Positions 47,844-59,770 of a stretch of DNA of 64,000 nucleotides are shown here, piece after piece. How positions within the stretch are numbered: the stretch's first letter is position 1; each line of letters opens with the position of its first letter. Below the pieces are notes generated by a model, which saw nothing but the letters and a program-made list of their open reading frames with translations, did no database searches and was not told the DNA's origin. Source of the stretch: Notospermus geniculatus. Its lineage: Eukaryota > Nemertea > Pilidiophora > Heteronemertea > Lineidae. The stretch covers positions 630,273 through 694,272 of the forward strand of contig NMRB01000035.1 of assembly GCA_002633025.1 (NCBI GenBank), in the 5' to 3' direction. Made by a program: the position numbers and the translations under genes.

Positions 47844-47972
47844 TAGGGAGAATTAGAAATCAAACGATAAACGTAAACGTTAACGACAACGTTATCATTT
47901 GAACCAAAAATGCAATATAAAATCTGGTGGATTTGCGCAGTATGAAAAATAAGCGTTAAGGTTAATGTCATC
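47844..47972. mobile_element. Family A MITE, copy 2 (right end decayed)
   Basis: GGGAGAATTAGAAATCAAAC, ACGTTAACGACAACGTTATC and TGCAATATAAAATCTGGTGG match the family. After AAATAAGCGTTAAGGTTAAT the right arm is unrecognisable. Confidence 0.8.
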
Positions 47973-48640
47973 GCTTGCGGGACGATGTCCTAAGATCGCT
48001 TCTGACAATATCTTGTACCGTCTCAACAATCCATCAAGACCGTCGACCACTGACCAAGAAAAAAGAGGGGGATATTTCGACAATCCACATGATGGTATCT
48101 GACCGTTATTGCGTCATTTTCTTGATACAACAAGTCGCATCGAGTCATTACAAGAAGAACCAGACGCTTTCTGTCAGCTTCCCCCGGAGCAACGTAATGC
48201 CATCAATACAAACAGGATAAAGGATATAGCCACTCTGCCAACACACAATCTCTTAAGCAAAAAATCCAATAGTCCACAAATGACCCGAGGTTTTCCATGC
48301 CACGAGAGCCTACAAGTCATCTCTTTGTATCAACAGAACGAAATAACCTGGTTTAGTTCACCAGTTTGCAAGGCGACCACGCAAAAAGTCCCGCTATCAA
48401 AGGCTATTTTATCGCTGTGTCGGTTTTTTTGGTTATTAGCCTATGTGCACTCACTCAGTAGAATGTTGGCCGGCCCTTGAGGGCTACATAGAAAGATTTC
48501 TAATACCCTATTGATATGCGCTAGTCCACCACTGATTAACTTTTTCATCAGAGATTCTGATAACACCACGGTCCGCAGACCAATGGTACCCCCTTGACAT
48601 CTTAGCTGGCGAGTGGTGAAATATTATAACATGAATACGT
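47973..48640. other. spacer, nothing recognised
   Basis: The frame at 48109-48480 (123 codons) has no recognisable domain. Confidence 0.45.
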
Positions 48641-49030
48641 GCCGAAATTTATAAATGAACAGGTTTTGGAAGTTCACAGTCACTTTTTATGGTGATTGTG
48701 GGCGTACACAAGGGAACGTGCTCCCACCGGTGTGGCAACCTCACGCATGTGTCGGCCAACGATCTATCTCTGGTCAGGGCATGGCCCAAAATTTGTAAAT
48801 CATCAGGTTTTGGAAGTTCAGAGTCACTTTTTGTAGTCCTGGAAATGTCTCCACCGCCTTGGCAAGTTCATGCATGTGTCGGCCAACGGTCTGCCTCTGG
48901 CAGGGCATAGATATGTATGCACCGGTCCTGTACTCACGCACGTACGTTAGCCTTGCGCAGGCATAAGCACCGTCACGCACCTGTACTCACACACGTGCAG
49001 GCCTGCGGTCAATGTCTGCCAAGGCGTAGG
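48641..49030 (+). repeat. degenerate tandem repeat, ~140-bp unit
   Basis: CAGGTTTTGGAAGTTCA, CATGTGTCGGCCAACG and CTCTGG...CAGGGCAT occur in order at 48660-48780 and again at 48804-48908. A third, eroded unit (GTGCAGGCCTGCGGTCAATG) follows. Confidence 0.75.
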
Positions 49031-49510
49031 CCCGCCTAGGCACCTACTGCAGCTGCTCGTCTCTCTTGGTAACCTTTTTGCTTTTCCGTCTATGCGAAAT
49101 CCCAGGTGCTGAAGGAGATACCAAAAATTTCAGGATGTCATACACTGACATAGTGCGTAAATGGTGCAGGGAGATGTAGTCAGTATACCCGTATTCCTCC
49201 GCATTGCTTCAAGACTGCTGTTGCTGCTAACATGCAATGTAAACATGACTCTCACCGAACCCTGTTTCTGTTCTCGCCCTACTGCCATTACAAGCTGATG
49301 GTCCGCGATGATTTGTTGATGGTCCGTGTATATTCTAAACCATCCCTCTTGCCCCTTTAGCATGGATTGCCATATTTTATGGATTCATGTATTATTATGT
49401 TCGGGTCTCACGAGGCAGCTGAATCTGTTGGATAATAATCTGTTGATGAAGTGCCTGTACTTGGCCGCCAAGTGCATACAAGTGTGGAATTCCTGCACTG
49501 AATGGAGAAA

Positions 49511-50012
49511 ATCTGTATGCAGTGATGTACACGTAATCTACGGGCCTTTCGAACGTTTCCTGTGCTCGCTATCGTCCTCTCTTCCTTCCCGGGCTTCCTT
49601 TCGTTCGGCAGCATATACACGGTCTGTGGCTGTCAGCTTTGCAGCTCTTGCAGTGAAAGCAAAATAAATACAATGTGGATGACAACCTGCAGCAATGGCG
49701 GAAACCATCCACCTGAATCGAGGTCACCCTCATCTTGAGCGAGACTAAGTCCAAGTCTGTATGCATCTGTAAACTGTATGCAGTGATGTACACGTAATCT
49801 ATGGGCCTTTTGGACAATTCCTGCGCTGGCTGTGCGTTCTTCGGTTGTTCGGTAGCCTTCATGGCAGTGTCACCAAAAATAGATAAATCAATTTTTGGTG
49901 TCACTTAGCTCTTGTAGCGAAAGCAAAAAACAGCAAAACCATGCAGCAATCATAGAAATCTTCGACCTTCATCCAGGTCACAGCCATCTTGAGCGAGACT
50001 ATGAAGTTCAAG
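49511..50012 (+). repeat. tandem duplication, ~240-260-bp unit
   Basis: The first unit (about 49511-49748) and second (about 49771-50012) both run CTGTATGCAGTGATGTACAC...GGGCCTTT...CAGCTCTTG or TAGCTCTTG...GAAAGC...CATCTTGAGCGAGACTA. Unit 2 carries a 15-bp-arm hairpin (AGTGTCACCAAAAAT / ATTTTTGGTGTCACT, 49866-49907) that is absent from unit 1 and may be a small insertion. Confidence 0.85.
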
Positions 50013-50539
50013 ACTTATTGTGTAGACAGATTTATTAACACTTCGTAAAGTGTCTCTTCTGAAGTAAATGTTTTGAGCGCTGCAGGAAGCTGCCTGAAGT
50101 TGTCAGGACATTTTATTGCTCTTTCCATGTTAATTGCATCTTTCCAGGTCCTAGTTCATTATTGGCGCCGAACCTGGTAAACGATGGGGAATTTGTGCGA
50201 GGCTGACCATGGTATTGGCAGCCGAATTAATGGTGACATTATTTAGCAGGAACTGTTAATGACTTGGCTTGTATGTATGCTATTCGCCGGCCGAGGTTAA
50301 AAGAGATTATCTGTAACGTTTTCTATAGTGTTCCCCAGTCGACAGCTACGGAGATCATACATCAAAATCGCAGTTGTAAGGTCACAGAGGTCTGCCATTG
50401 CTTGGGTCCAGCTTCTCCTTTGGTGATGTCGGTATTGCTGACCACACACGAGCTGTTGATATCTTCGAATCGTTTTCCTGACACTGACGCTTTTGACATA
50501 TGACAAGGTTGGAGGAGCTAGATCCCAGTGGCAAAGCCA

Positions 50540-50661
50540 GGGCCGATATTCATAAAACGTTGCTAGGCTTAGCTGCTTGCTAAAGTGTCAAATTTGTACA
50601 GGCTGATGTACACAACTAGCAACCAACTGAGCTAGCAAGGTTTTATGAATATCACGGGCCC
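50540..50661. mobile_element. Family C MITE, copy 2
   Basis: GGGCCGATATTCATAAAACG and its mirror GGTTTTATGAATATCACGGGCC enclose the same TTGCTAGGCTTAGCTGCTTG stem as 9070-9187. Confidence 0.88.
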
Positions 50662-51269
50662 TGGTCTCTATGACCTTGCAACTGCGATTTTAGTGCATCT
50701 TTTCAAGAGGGGAACACAGCGCAATCTGTCACTCTCGCGTCACAGTGTACCCATCCCATACACTCAAAGAAAACACTGAGAATGACACCTTGGCACTTTA
50801 CACCTTCAATACCATCAATGCACATTCCCTGTTGAGTTTGGGGTCATTGCTTGGCACAGGATGCAGATTCTTCAAGAAATGTGCACAAAACGAACACCCC
50901 ATCGCCATGTGTCGTTGACACAGCCTCTCGTACACTACACAGTAGCATCCATTATCACGACTTGTAGCATTCCGCGTTGAGTTTAACGTTGACATCTTCC
51001 CATTGGCAGCTCCTTAACAATAGAAAATTAAATTTGCACCTGATTGAAAACTTTATTGCCACATTTCGATGTTGTACCAGGAGGCTTTCGAGATCTACGA
51101 TGCTGTGCTATGTTGGTTTAGCTGGTAGTACCCAGTGTAGTAGCGGAGAAAGGAATGGAAGTTCTCAATACAAAGTCCATGGATTATCAACGGTTATTGT
51201 CAGGGTTAGCGACATTATCCTTCACGAAGGCTTAATCCACTAGGACAATAAGAAATGGCCCACTACATT
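50662..51269. other. spacer, nothing recognised
   Basis: No gene or repeat is supported here. Confidence 0.45.
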
Positions 51270-51393
51270 GGCTGGTATTTATAAAACCTAGCAATATATT
51301 GCTGTCACTTAAAATTTTGTAGTACATTTATATTGGGCACTGCCGTACAAATCTCAAGTAAAAGGCATTTGCTAACTTTTATGAATAATAGCC
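51270..51393. mobile_element. Family F MITE, copy 2
   Basis: GGCTGGTATTTATAAAACCT at the left and AACTTTTATGAATAATAGCC at the right. It is more diverged than the copy that follows three bases later. Confidence 0.8.
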
Positions 51394-52376
51394 AGCGGCT
51401 GATATTCATAAAAGCTAGCAAATGCTTTTACTTCAAGTTCTGTAGTGCATTTCCATTGGACCTCCCTGTGTAAATCTTAAGTAAAAGCAATTGCTAACTT
51501 TTACGAATACCAGCCAATATTTGGTCGCCACACTTGGGAGTGCAGTGTGTTGACATCGACTGGCCGGTGGGGTGTGCTTGGCTTGCAGAGAATATAGTCA
51601 GGCTTATTCATGGACATATCTGCAGTCACTCTCTGAATCAAGGCACTACTCCACTGGAGACTTCTTCCTCCAGTCGGCTCTCCATGGGGCAACTCGACTA
51701 CAACGTACAAGCAGTCACTTAGTCACTATTCTCAGCGAATCCCGTACGGAAACAAACAACAGTGAATGGTCCATTGAGAGACAACTCGCTGGAAAAAAAC
51801 GTACTTGGAGCAGCAGCCTTTTGTCCTCGAGTATCTCCAGAGAGCTCTGGTTCTCCTTGCCTAACTGAGCACGTCCACCTGTAAGACTACCGTCACTACA
51901 CATCCAACAGGATTACCTTAACGATCATAAAGATATATTTGGCCCCTCATCACTGCACTAATCACTCGCCTCGTTTATTAGGCTCGGGTATTACCTCACT
52001 CGTCAGGGTCGGTCATTTAGCAGGTCTAGTCTATCTGGAAATAATCCTCGACTTCTGACCTTGCAGCAGAAATTGTTGACATCATATATACGTCTTTGTG
52101 TATGGCTTCTTTTTCCCTTAACCGATTTTGATCACAAAAATCCGCATTCGAACTGCCGCATGGTTGATACACTAGTACAAGAGAATGAGTCTCGAGAAGT
52201 GACGTTTTCGAACGATTGACCTGAGGTCACAGGTAAATTGCTCTTTAAGAATTAGTTGGTCGAACGATCATATGAAGTTTTCGGCAAATTGCTCTCTTTG
52301 AAGTGAACTTTTCGAACGGTTGATCTGAAGTTCTTGGTGAACTACTTCTTTCGAAGTCATGTAATCAAACAATTCA
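51274..52376 (+). repeat. direct duplication, copy 1 of 2
   Basis: It is collinear with 52378 to about 53488, with only scattered substitutions over most of its length. It includes both F MITEs and the start of the ATCGAAC-type minisatellite. The junction is a single n at 52377. Confidence 0.95.
51397..51515. mobile_element. Family F MITE, copy 3
   Basis: GGCTGATATTCATAAAAGCT and AACTTTTACGAATACCAGCC, with AGCAAATGCTTTTACTTCAA stems. It stands directly after copy 2, so two F elements are adjacent. Confidence 0.88.
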
Positions 52377-52377
52377 N
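52377..52377. other. single-base assembly gap at duplication junction
   Basis: One n separates the two 1.1-kb copies, exactly as at 18508. The right contig restarts inside the first F MITE (GGTATTTATAAAACCTAG). Confidence 0.8.
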
Positions 52378-53488
52378 GGTATTTATAAAACCTAGCAATA
52401 TATTGCTGTCACTTAAAATTTTGTAGTACATTTATATTGGGCACTGCCGTACAAATCTCAAGTAAAAGGCATTTGCTAACTTTTATGAATAATAGCCAGC
52501 GGCTGATATTCATAAAAGCTAGCAAATGCTTTTACTTCAAGTTCTGTAGTGCATTTACATTGGACCTCCCTGTGTAAATCTTAAGTAAAAGCAATTGCTA
52601 ACTTTTACGAATACCAGCCAATATTTGGTCGTCACACTTGGGAGTGCAGTGTGTTGACATCGACTGGCCGATGGGGTGTGTGCTTGGCTTGCAGAGAATA
52701 TAGTCAGGCTTATTCACGGACATATCTGCAGTCACTCTCTGAATCAAGGCACTACTCCACTGGAGACTTCTTCCTCCAGTCGGCTCTCCATGGGGCAACT
52801 CGACTACAACGTACAAGCAGTCACTTAGTCACTATTCTCAGCGAATCCCGTACGGAAACAAACAACAGTGAATGGTCCATTGAGAGACAACTCGCTGGAA
52901 AAAAACCTACTTGGAGCAGCAGCCTTTTGTCCTCGAGTAGCTCCAGGGAGCTCTGGTTCTCCTTGCCTAACTGAGCACGTCCACCTGTAAGACTACCGTC
53001 ACTACACATCCAACAGGATTACCTTAACGATCATAAAGATATATTTGGCCCCTCATCACTTCACTAATCACTCGCCTCGTTTATTAGGCTCGGGTATTAC
53101 CTCACTCGTCAGGGTCGGTCATTTAGCAGGTCCAGTCTATCTGGAAATAATCCTCGACTTCTGACCTTGCAGCAGAAAATGTTGACATCATATATACGTC
53201 TTTGTGTATGGCTTCTTTTTCCCTTAACCGATTTTGATCACAAAAATCCGCATTCGAACTGCCGCATGGTTGATACACTATTACAAGAGAATGAGTCTCG
53301 AGAAGGGACGTTTTCGAACGATTGACCTGATGTTACAGGTAAATTGCTCTTTAAGAATTAGTTGGTCGAATGATCATATGAAGTTTTTGGGCAAATTGCT
53401 CTCTTTCGAGTGAATTTTTCGAACGTAGTTATTGAACGATTAATCTGAAATTACAGATGAACTAATTTCGAAGTGAAGTTATCGAACG
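52378..53488 (+). repeat. direct duplication, copy 2 of 2
   Basis: It matches 51274-52376 until the minisatellite, where alignment becomes ambiguous (about 53410-53490). It carries a left-truncated F MITE (to 52499) and an intact one (52501-52619). Confidence 0.95.
52501..52619. mobile_element. Family F MITE, copy 5 (duplicate of copy 3)
   Basis: Same ends and stem as 51397-51515, differing at one or two bases. The truncated partner to its left (52378-52499) is copy 4. Confidence 0.88.
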
Positions 53489-53722
53489 GTCTACCTAAAG
53501 CTACAGGTGAATAACTGTCGAAGTGAAGTTATCGAACGATTCACCTGTAGTTATCGAACGATTTATCTGAAGTAAAGTTATCGAACGATCCACCTGTCGT
53601 TATCGAACGATTATTCTGAAGTTAGAAGTACATGTAATAACTAATTTCTACGTGAAGTTATCGAACGGTCTATCTAAAGTTACAGGACCACGACTGTCGA
53701 AGTGAACTTATCGAACGATACA
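53295..53722 (+). repeat. degenerate minisatellite of TATCGAACGAT-type units
   Basis: Repeated words are GAAGTGAAGTTATCGAACG, ATTNACCTGAAGTTACAGGT and GAACTAATTTC, spaced about 35-60 bp apart. An earlier, less regular tract of the same motif lies at 52185-52376 in the first duplicate. Confidence 0.85.
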
Positions 53723-54185
53723 TCCGCATCAGACATGCAAGGAGGATGACGGGGAGCTGGTCTTCCTTCGTTCACGTTACGGCGCTAATCGGGTCACCTG
53801 GGAGAGCATTATATCGTATTGTCTCTACGGTAGCGGTCGTTAAAATGATTACCGGTCGGCATACCTCATTTGGAATCCTGTTGGTGTTCAGAATGGAGAA
53901 TTGGTCAACCACTTCCTTTGGGGGATGTGGCTCATGTCTAGCAGCTGGACCGCCGCCAAAGGTGTGACTGGAATATAGCTTGACATAATTCCTTCCTCTG
54001 CTACTGTTTTGTGAGTGTTCGTAGCGTTTTTTGTGTGTTTTTTTACTGAGGCGAGGACTGGTTCTAAGACAACTAGTATCCCTCGGTGGGGTGGGATGGG
54101 GTGTTCTCGGCGCATTCTGGCTTTCGTCCATTGCAGTAACCAGGCCGCTCGGTAATCAAATGCTCTTCTATATTCTGGCCTGTCT
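53723..54185. other. spacer, nothing recognised
   Basis: The 119-codon reverse frame (53772-54131) has no recognisable domain. Confidence 0.45.
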
Positions 54186-54456
54186 TAAGGCCGCCTATAC
54201 GATACATTTTTTTGCCTGCGAAATATTTCGTACGATTTCTCATCCAATTTTATTGGAAGGAAATATTTCGCATCCCGCCGGAGAAGACCCCATTTACTTC
54301 CTATATTACGTTGCAGCGTATATGTTATGGACAGAACCTGTTTGTGGATTTTTTCCTATACGACAAAAATGGGACGATGTTTCCTGTCATACACGGTAAA
54401 ACAAAGTCCTACAAAATATTTCGTAGGAAAAAAATGTAACGTGTACGGCGGCCTAT
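54186..54456. mobile_element. Family O TIR element
   Basis: The left arm TAAGGCCGCCTATACGATAC, then ATTTTTTTGCCTGCGAAATATTT-like sequence, is mirrored by the right arm ending ATGTAACGTGTACGGCGGCC. The arms are ~50 bp with mismatches, and the ~165-bp interior has no recognisable coding content. Confidence 0.85.
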
Positions 54457-55111
54457 AGTCTTTCTTGTTTTTTCATAAAACACTGGGATACGTTTCCGAT
54501 ATCGATGCTTACTGTAATACAAAAATGTATTTGTTCCCAGCAAGTTCAGTCTTGGGACACCCTGTAGTGTACATCCATATTATTGTTTGCATGGTAAGAT
54601 ACCAGTGCGAGGAAGAGAACAGAACCAATATCTGCCTTCAGTGTCGACAATCTTTCATATGTGCACCGGATCCCAATGGGATGAATGCCAAAGAAATATA
54701 TCTAACATTTCAGTATCTTTCTGTTTGGCAGTAGGCAGTGCAGGAAAGGTCAGCATCTTTGAGTTACCCGATATGGTTACTGCATAGGCTTGTAAACATC
54801 TAAAGCCTAGCCCATAAGCTTTCGCAGTAAAGTCATGGAACTTGCATATTGTCAATTGATCGGAAAGTATCAAAACAGGATTACTTGGGGAATTTTGACG
54901 ATAGTGTATGCCTTTATTGCGCGATTAAGCCTGTAGAGAAAACATCGGCTTAGTGACTTGTGTTGAATGAACACGGTGGGTGTGTATGTGGGCTTGCATA
55001 GAGCCGTATCGTAAAAGTGACAACTGAATCAGCTGTGTACCTTTGCGGGAATTCCCATCCTCTATGTACATTTAAAGTGGAAGTTCCTTCGACGTTTTGT
55101 CGGCCAACTAT
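54457..55111. other. spacer, nothing recognised
   Basis: Short frames only; no repeat structure is identified. Confidence 0.45.
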
Positions 55112-55340
55112 ATGAGAAACCCCCACAAACTACCACCGCTACGAGGCGCTGTGAGCCTCTTCTTCAGACGTTTTGTCACTGTTGCGCTGCGTCAATGACG
55201 TCATGACGCGACGTCATTGCATAGATTTGCACTGTTTTAACGCCATGGCACACCGATCGCAGCGCCGCCCTCGCGGCGTAAAAAGTTCACTCATCGCCGA
55301 AGACCTTTACCGCCAGATAAAAAGTAGTGGATTCTTCATT
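55112..55340 (+). mobile_element. Family B MITE, copy 7
   Basis: ATGAGAAACCCCCACAAACT to ...GTAGTGGATTCTTCATT, with GACGTCATGACGCGACGTCA in the middle and CGCAGCGCCGCCCTCGCGGC at the right. About 35 bp are duplicated or added near the right end (two GCCG/ATAAAAAGT-type segments). The CTCF-like site is degraded (CCGCTACGAGGCGCT). Confidence 0.82.
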
Positions 55341-55783
55341 CAATGAAAATACATAGTGAGTGGTGAATTGTCAACTATCCACAGGTATAATCTTGGTATA
55401 CACAAAATAAAAGTCTGCTCACAATAGTACACAATAGGTCACAGCGAACGGTAACAGTGTGATAAAATTGGTTTATTGTTTTTCTTGATCTATTGTTTTC
55501 CTCGTGGGTTGGAATAATGTCAAGAAAGATCAAACAATAGACATGTTCGTTAAATGACTAAGCTAACAGCCATAGTGCAGACGTTCCGGGAGAGGCGGAA
55601 GTGGTCCGCGAATGTTTACTGTTGTAAAAAAACGATGTAAAATCTGCATGTAGGCACAATGTGCATGCTTGACATTTCTTTGTTTCTTTGCTTTGTTTCC
55701 AGAAATAGTCATTAGAACCTGTTTAATCCCACGAAGGAGCCTAAAGTACATCTGTGGGTGCTGTCCTTCGTTTTCCTACAATA
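55341..55783. other. spacer, nothing recognised
   Basis: There is an imperfect inverted pair around 55470-55548 (TTCTTGATCTATTGTTTT and TCAAGAAAGATCAAACAATA). Nothing else is supported. Confidence 0.4.
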
Positions 55784-55932
55784 GGGAGGTTTAGAAATCA
55801 AACGATAAACGTAAACGTTAACGACAACGTTATTTTTGTATCGCAAATGCAGTATAAAATCTGGTTAATGTGTAGTATGAAAAATAACGTTGTCGTAAAG
55901 TTTACGTTTATCGTTTGAATTCTAAACCTCCC
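55784..55932. mobile_element. Family A MITE, copy 3
   Basis: GGGAGGTTTAGAAATCAAAC to ...GAATTCTAAACCTCCC, with ACGATAAACGTAAACGTTAA stems. TA flanks at 55782-55783 and 55933-55934. It is the best-preserved copy, with matching full-length ends. Confidence 0.95.
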
Positions 55933-56003
55933 TAATACGTGATTCAACACCAACTTCCTGTCACTGCGGCCTGGACCATGTGCATAAACGTGCAGAGCGT
56001 TAA

Positions 56004-56151
56004 GGCGGTGACAGAGTGGCGCGTAAGCAACGCGTCGGGAAAGCGTTCAACCAATCAGGGAGGCGGTAACACGGACCGAAAACACCTACCGAAGAATCTG
56101 ATGGCGGAACGCCTGCAGGACGCGCTGCGTACGCGCCAGTATGTAACTGCC
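56004..56151. mobile_element. Family J MITE, copy 1
   Basis: The left arm GGCGGTGACAGAGTGGCGCG is mirrored by the right arm CGCGCCAGTATGTAACTGCC. Inside, GCAACGCGTCGGGAAAGCGT and the CGGACCGAAAACACCTACCG block match 62951-63097 in reverse. Confidence 0.88.
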
Positions 56152-56156
56152 TTCAG

Positions 56157-56240
56157 GCTGTGGCAAGGGTGTCGGACTCGTAACCGATAGGCCGGTGGTT
56201 CGATTCCCATTCGGTTCCTCAACTGGTCTGAAAGGATTAA
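56157..56240 (+). repeat. tRNA-derived SINE head
   Basis: TGTGGCAAGGGTGTCGGAC holds a degenerate A box, and GGTGGTTCGATTCCCATTC holds a B box (GGTTCGATTCC, 56197-56207). GTCGG / CCGAT can pair around ACTCGTAA like an anticodon arm, but with an 8-base loop, and the T stem does not pair. This is therefore a tRNA-like repeat head and not a functional tRNA. It abuts the family J MITE. Confidence 0.6.
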
Positions 56241-57530
56241 GTGAAGTGATGAATGAGCTTCTTGTGTCTCCAAAATGATTTCCGCTGTAGAAAGGCTTGG
56301 GGTAAAGTGTCAAGTCGGTTGATCAGCGATTTGGAGTGTCTGACTGTGGACCTAAACCTCCTTTGCCTATTACGTACCGTGACACCCCATATTGGTGTAA
56401 AAAATTGTCGCGTGAAGTACGAATGGTGTTCGTCCTGTCTGTCTACCAATTACGGTCAGCCGAATGGGTAAAGAAATCATTTCTATATATTTAATCCCCT
56501 CACATATCGTCTTGAATTCACATCTGCTGCCCCATTAGAGATCTCGTTTGTGCGAGATCTCGAAGCGAGAAATCTGATACCGGAGGAGCGTGAGGCATTC
56601 ACGCTGAATCCAGTTGAATGCCCTCCGAGGCGACTAAGAGAAACTCCCATTATATCATAAACACTCTGACATCTGTGAACAAAGTGGCCATTATCGTTCG
56701 AATCACTCAGAAAACAGGAGGAAATAGTAGAGAACAGAAATGGCGGCCACGTCTTGTTTTTCTGCACAATGATACGCTTTTAGTGGTACTTAGGCCACTT
56801 CTGGTGGAAACCTACTTTGGTGTTTTGTATTTCTCTCAGGTAATGTTGATACGTGGTCAGTCGTTACACGAAATCCGACTGATTATTTTTTGCAGCATCG
56901 AGCTAGGATGTGGATAGAACGCTTGACGGCAAAAATAATGCTATTGTTATGTATATTGTTGTGATCAGGTATCGTCTGCTGTCTTCATAAAAAGAAACGA
57001 CTGTAAGAAAATCTTTGCAATTAGAAGTTTTAATTCATTTAAAAATGAATTTCTGAAAATTAAGATGCTTTTACGAGCAGACTAAAGACGTCAGACGCAG
57101 TTCATATTTCGTATTCATTTAGGTCAGCTGCAAAACCTGCGTCATGAAGGATTTGAAGAACGTCGCCGGAAAATCAAGTTGACAAATTCTAAATTTTGAT
57201 TTTGAAATAATTTGCGTTCATTTCATGACAAAAAATATCTGAAGCCTCGTCCAAAACATTTCGCACCTCACGAAAGTGAAATAGTTGCGGTGAATTATAT
57301 ATGAGGTAATTATTTACCAATTAACCAAGCATTGAAAGTGAACAGATAACGCGATGTGCAGTTAAATGAGATCAAAGCAGACACGTCGGAATCATCAGTC
57401 ATAACCAACACATTACGGGATTAATAATGGATTCATAACGCGTCGCCAAATACATGTATGTGTGGCTATAATCGCACAGATCTATTAACAGGCAGATGTG
57501 AATTTCAGTGAAGTCACTATTCATTCTTAA
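56241..57530. other. spacer, nothing recognised
   Basis: It contains a small GAGATCTCG...CGAGATCTCG hairpin near 56538-56562. No gene is supported. Confidence 0.45.
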
Positions 57531-57914
57531 CTCTTTCACTGCCAGTGGCAAATTCATTGCAATTAAAACCTACCAAGTCTTGAAATAATACAGAAAACCT
57601 GTCACATAGGTATTCATTGGAAAGTATTCACTGGGAGCTTTCTAATGAATACCTATGTGGCAGGATTCAAGTAAGCTGCGGTACCTTTTACCTTGTTCCT
57701 TTGCAAGAGCAAGCAAAGGACCCCATCCAAGTGAGGAACATGAGTAGCTTGAGATGGCCTCTTCCGTACTTACCAGGGCCGATCATCGGAATGCTATGGC
57801 TTTGGCCTTGACGGGAAAAAATTATACAAATACTAGGATTCAAGCCTTCTGCAAGCTTTTTCACATAAAATGATTTTCCTTTTTCGGTAAGATTAGCCAT
57901 TGGGCAGTGAAGGG
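57531..57914. mobile_element. Family Q element, TTAA-flanked (piggyBac-like MITE)
   Basis: TTAA at 57527-57530 and 57915-57918 brackets inverted ends CTCTTTCACTGCCAGTGGC and GCCATTGGGCAGTGAAGGG. TTAA targets with CCCTTTnnCTGCC-type ends are typical of piggyBac elements. The 384-bp interior has a palindrome (CACATAGGTATTCATTGGAA with its mirror, 57598-57661) and no transposase. Confidence 0.85.
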
Positions 57915-57918
57915 TTAA

Positions 57919-59620
57919 TGATGTATGTGCCCGGGCGATCTGCGTGTGTTGTTTGGGGCAAAGAGACACGAAGACATGAAGAGACGAGAATCATCCTCCC
58001 CCAGAGACCCATTACTTCGATCAGACGAGATATTAGAGGTATCCTATCTCATAGCGTTCAGAGTCGGGTTTTTTCTAACTCTCAGCAGATGGATTAAAGA
58101 AACTAATAGTCATTCTCGTTAGAGTAATGGCGCTCTGATTTCTGACTCGATGTCTAATGAGTCTGCAAACAGCCATAAAGGCACAACAGGTCTGAATCCG
58201 GCAACAAATACTAGCATCTTAAAACGGCAAGCATTTTGTGGTGGTCTTTTTCTAAAGCAGCCGCACACGGGGACACAACAGGCGATTTTTGTCGCCTGGC
58301 GACGAGTGACAATAGCTATCCAGGTGTGAAACGAATCCAGGTCCGCCTGGAATCAGTTTTTGATATCATTTATGCCAGTACGGAGAGAGGACATTAACCT
58401 CGTGGGCATTTAAGAAGTCGCTAATGCGACTTCATACATCAAAACAACTAGCATCTAGAGTAAAGTGTTCACCAGCGACACAGTACGGCAGTGGCGGGGT
58501 CTGGGGCCAATTAGATGATCAGATCGTATAGACACTCTCATCTTGCTAACGTAGGCGTCAATTACCCAACATATCGTCGATGATATGAAATCGACTTTCT
58601 TTATCTCCTTATGAGAGAAGAGTTGGTTTTATTATCTCCTTGTGCTGGAGAGTTACATGCAGTATTATCTTATTGAAGATTCCATACGGCGATGGATTCC
58701 ATTGATAAGAAGTTGACATTGACGATCCTCGCACGTATTATGTGGAAAAGTCTTTTTCTTGTCGACGGATCATTCTGAGATTGCCTCGCAGGTATCAAGG
58801 GGTAGTTCCAAGTATCCCCGCCAGGTGGCTATTCGCATGAATCAAAGGAACATTCGACATTGCCAACAGGTAACATGCACTGAAGGTTCCGACGTTATTA
58901 AACTGCTCGCTATGTTTCCATCGAGTTTTACTCGCAGGAAAAACGAGTAAAATACAAAATTAAAGGTTGCTGTGGGCAGATTTTGTGATAGATTAGGTTC
59001 CGCTGTCAAGGTACGTGCGGCAAGACATGGAATGCATAAATAGCATTTTCGAAATTGCATCCGCCTGTAGACATACATATAAAATCATATAGAAATATGT
59101 GAAAAACGGTCGGTTGTCGGGGGCAAAGGCATCAACGTCATATGAACTTGACATCACTCAGATCAACAGCCATAGTTTCTTGTTAGGGGCTGACAGTTGC
59201 CTTATCTTGTTATATATCTTGATATAGAAGGGCTGTTATGACATCTCTTAGGAGCAATATCAGTCAATGCGTCTTGGTACTGGTGTAAACGGAGAAGTTA
59301 TCTTCATGAGAAAATGACCGGGCTGAAAAGCTGATTTTTTTATAAATTTTAATGAAAATACAACGAAACTGCTTTCCTTGATGACAATCTTATAATTGCC
59401 TCTGTTGATACCAGGACAATTTCACCAAGGGACGGTTTCTCCTTCCTCATCTGTCACGATGTGCGTTCAAGTGAATTTGCTGGACACTGTCCCCTTTCTA
59501 GTAAGTCGGAAACCGGTATTGTCAGACCTGAAAATACATCAAATGAAAAAAGTCAGTATTGATGCTTCTCCACGTGAGTTTTCTGGTGCGAGTTGGCTCT
59601 CAATGGGCAAGTCACCAATA
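57919..59620. other. spacer, nothing recognised
   Basis: No gene, RNA or repeat is supported. Confidence 0.45.
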
Positions 59621-59768
59621 GGAAGTTTAAGAAATTAAACGATAAACGTTAACTTTACGACAACGTTATTTTTCATACTGCAGATTCACCGGATTATATA
59701 TTGCATTTTCGCTACAAAAATAACTTTGTCGTAAAGTTATCGTTTATCGTTTGATTTCTTAAACTCCC
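59621..59768. mobile_element. Family A MITE, copy 4
   Basis: GGAAGTTTAAGAAATTAAAC to ...GATTTCTTAAACTCCC, flanked by TA (59619-59620, 59769-59770). Interior TTTTTCATACTGCAGATTCA and TATATTGCATTTTCGCTACA match the family. Confidence 0.93.
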
Positions 59769-59770
59769 TA

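Noticed and set aside
56157-56230. Possible tRNA-Thr gene (CGT in anticodon position)
   Set aside because: The T stem does not pair and the anticodon loop has eight bases. It fits a tRNA-derived SINE head better.
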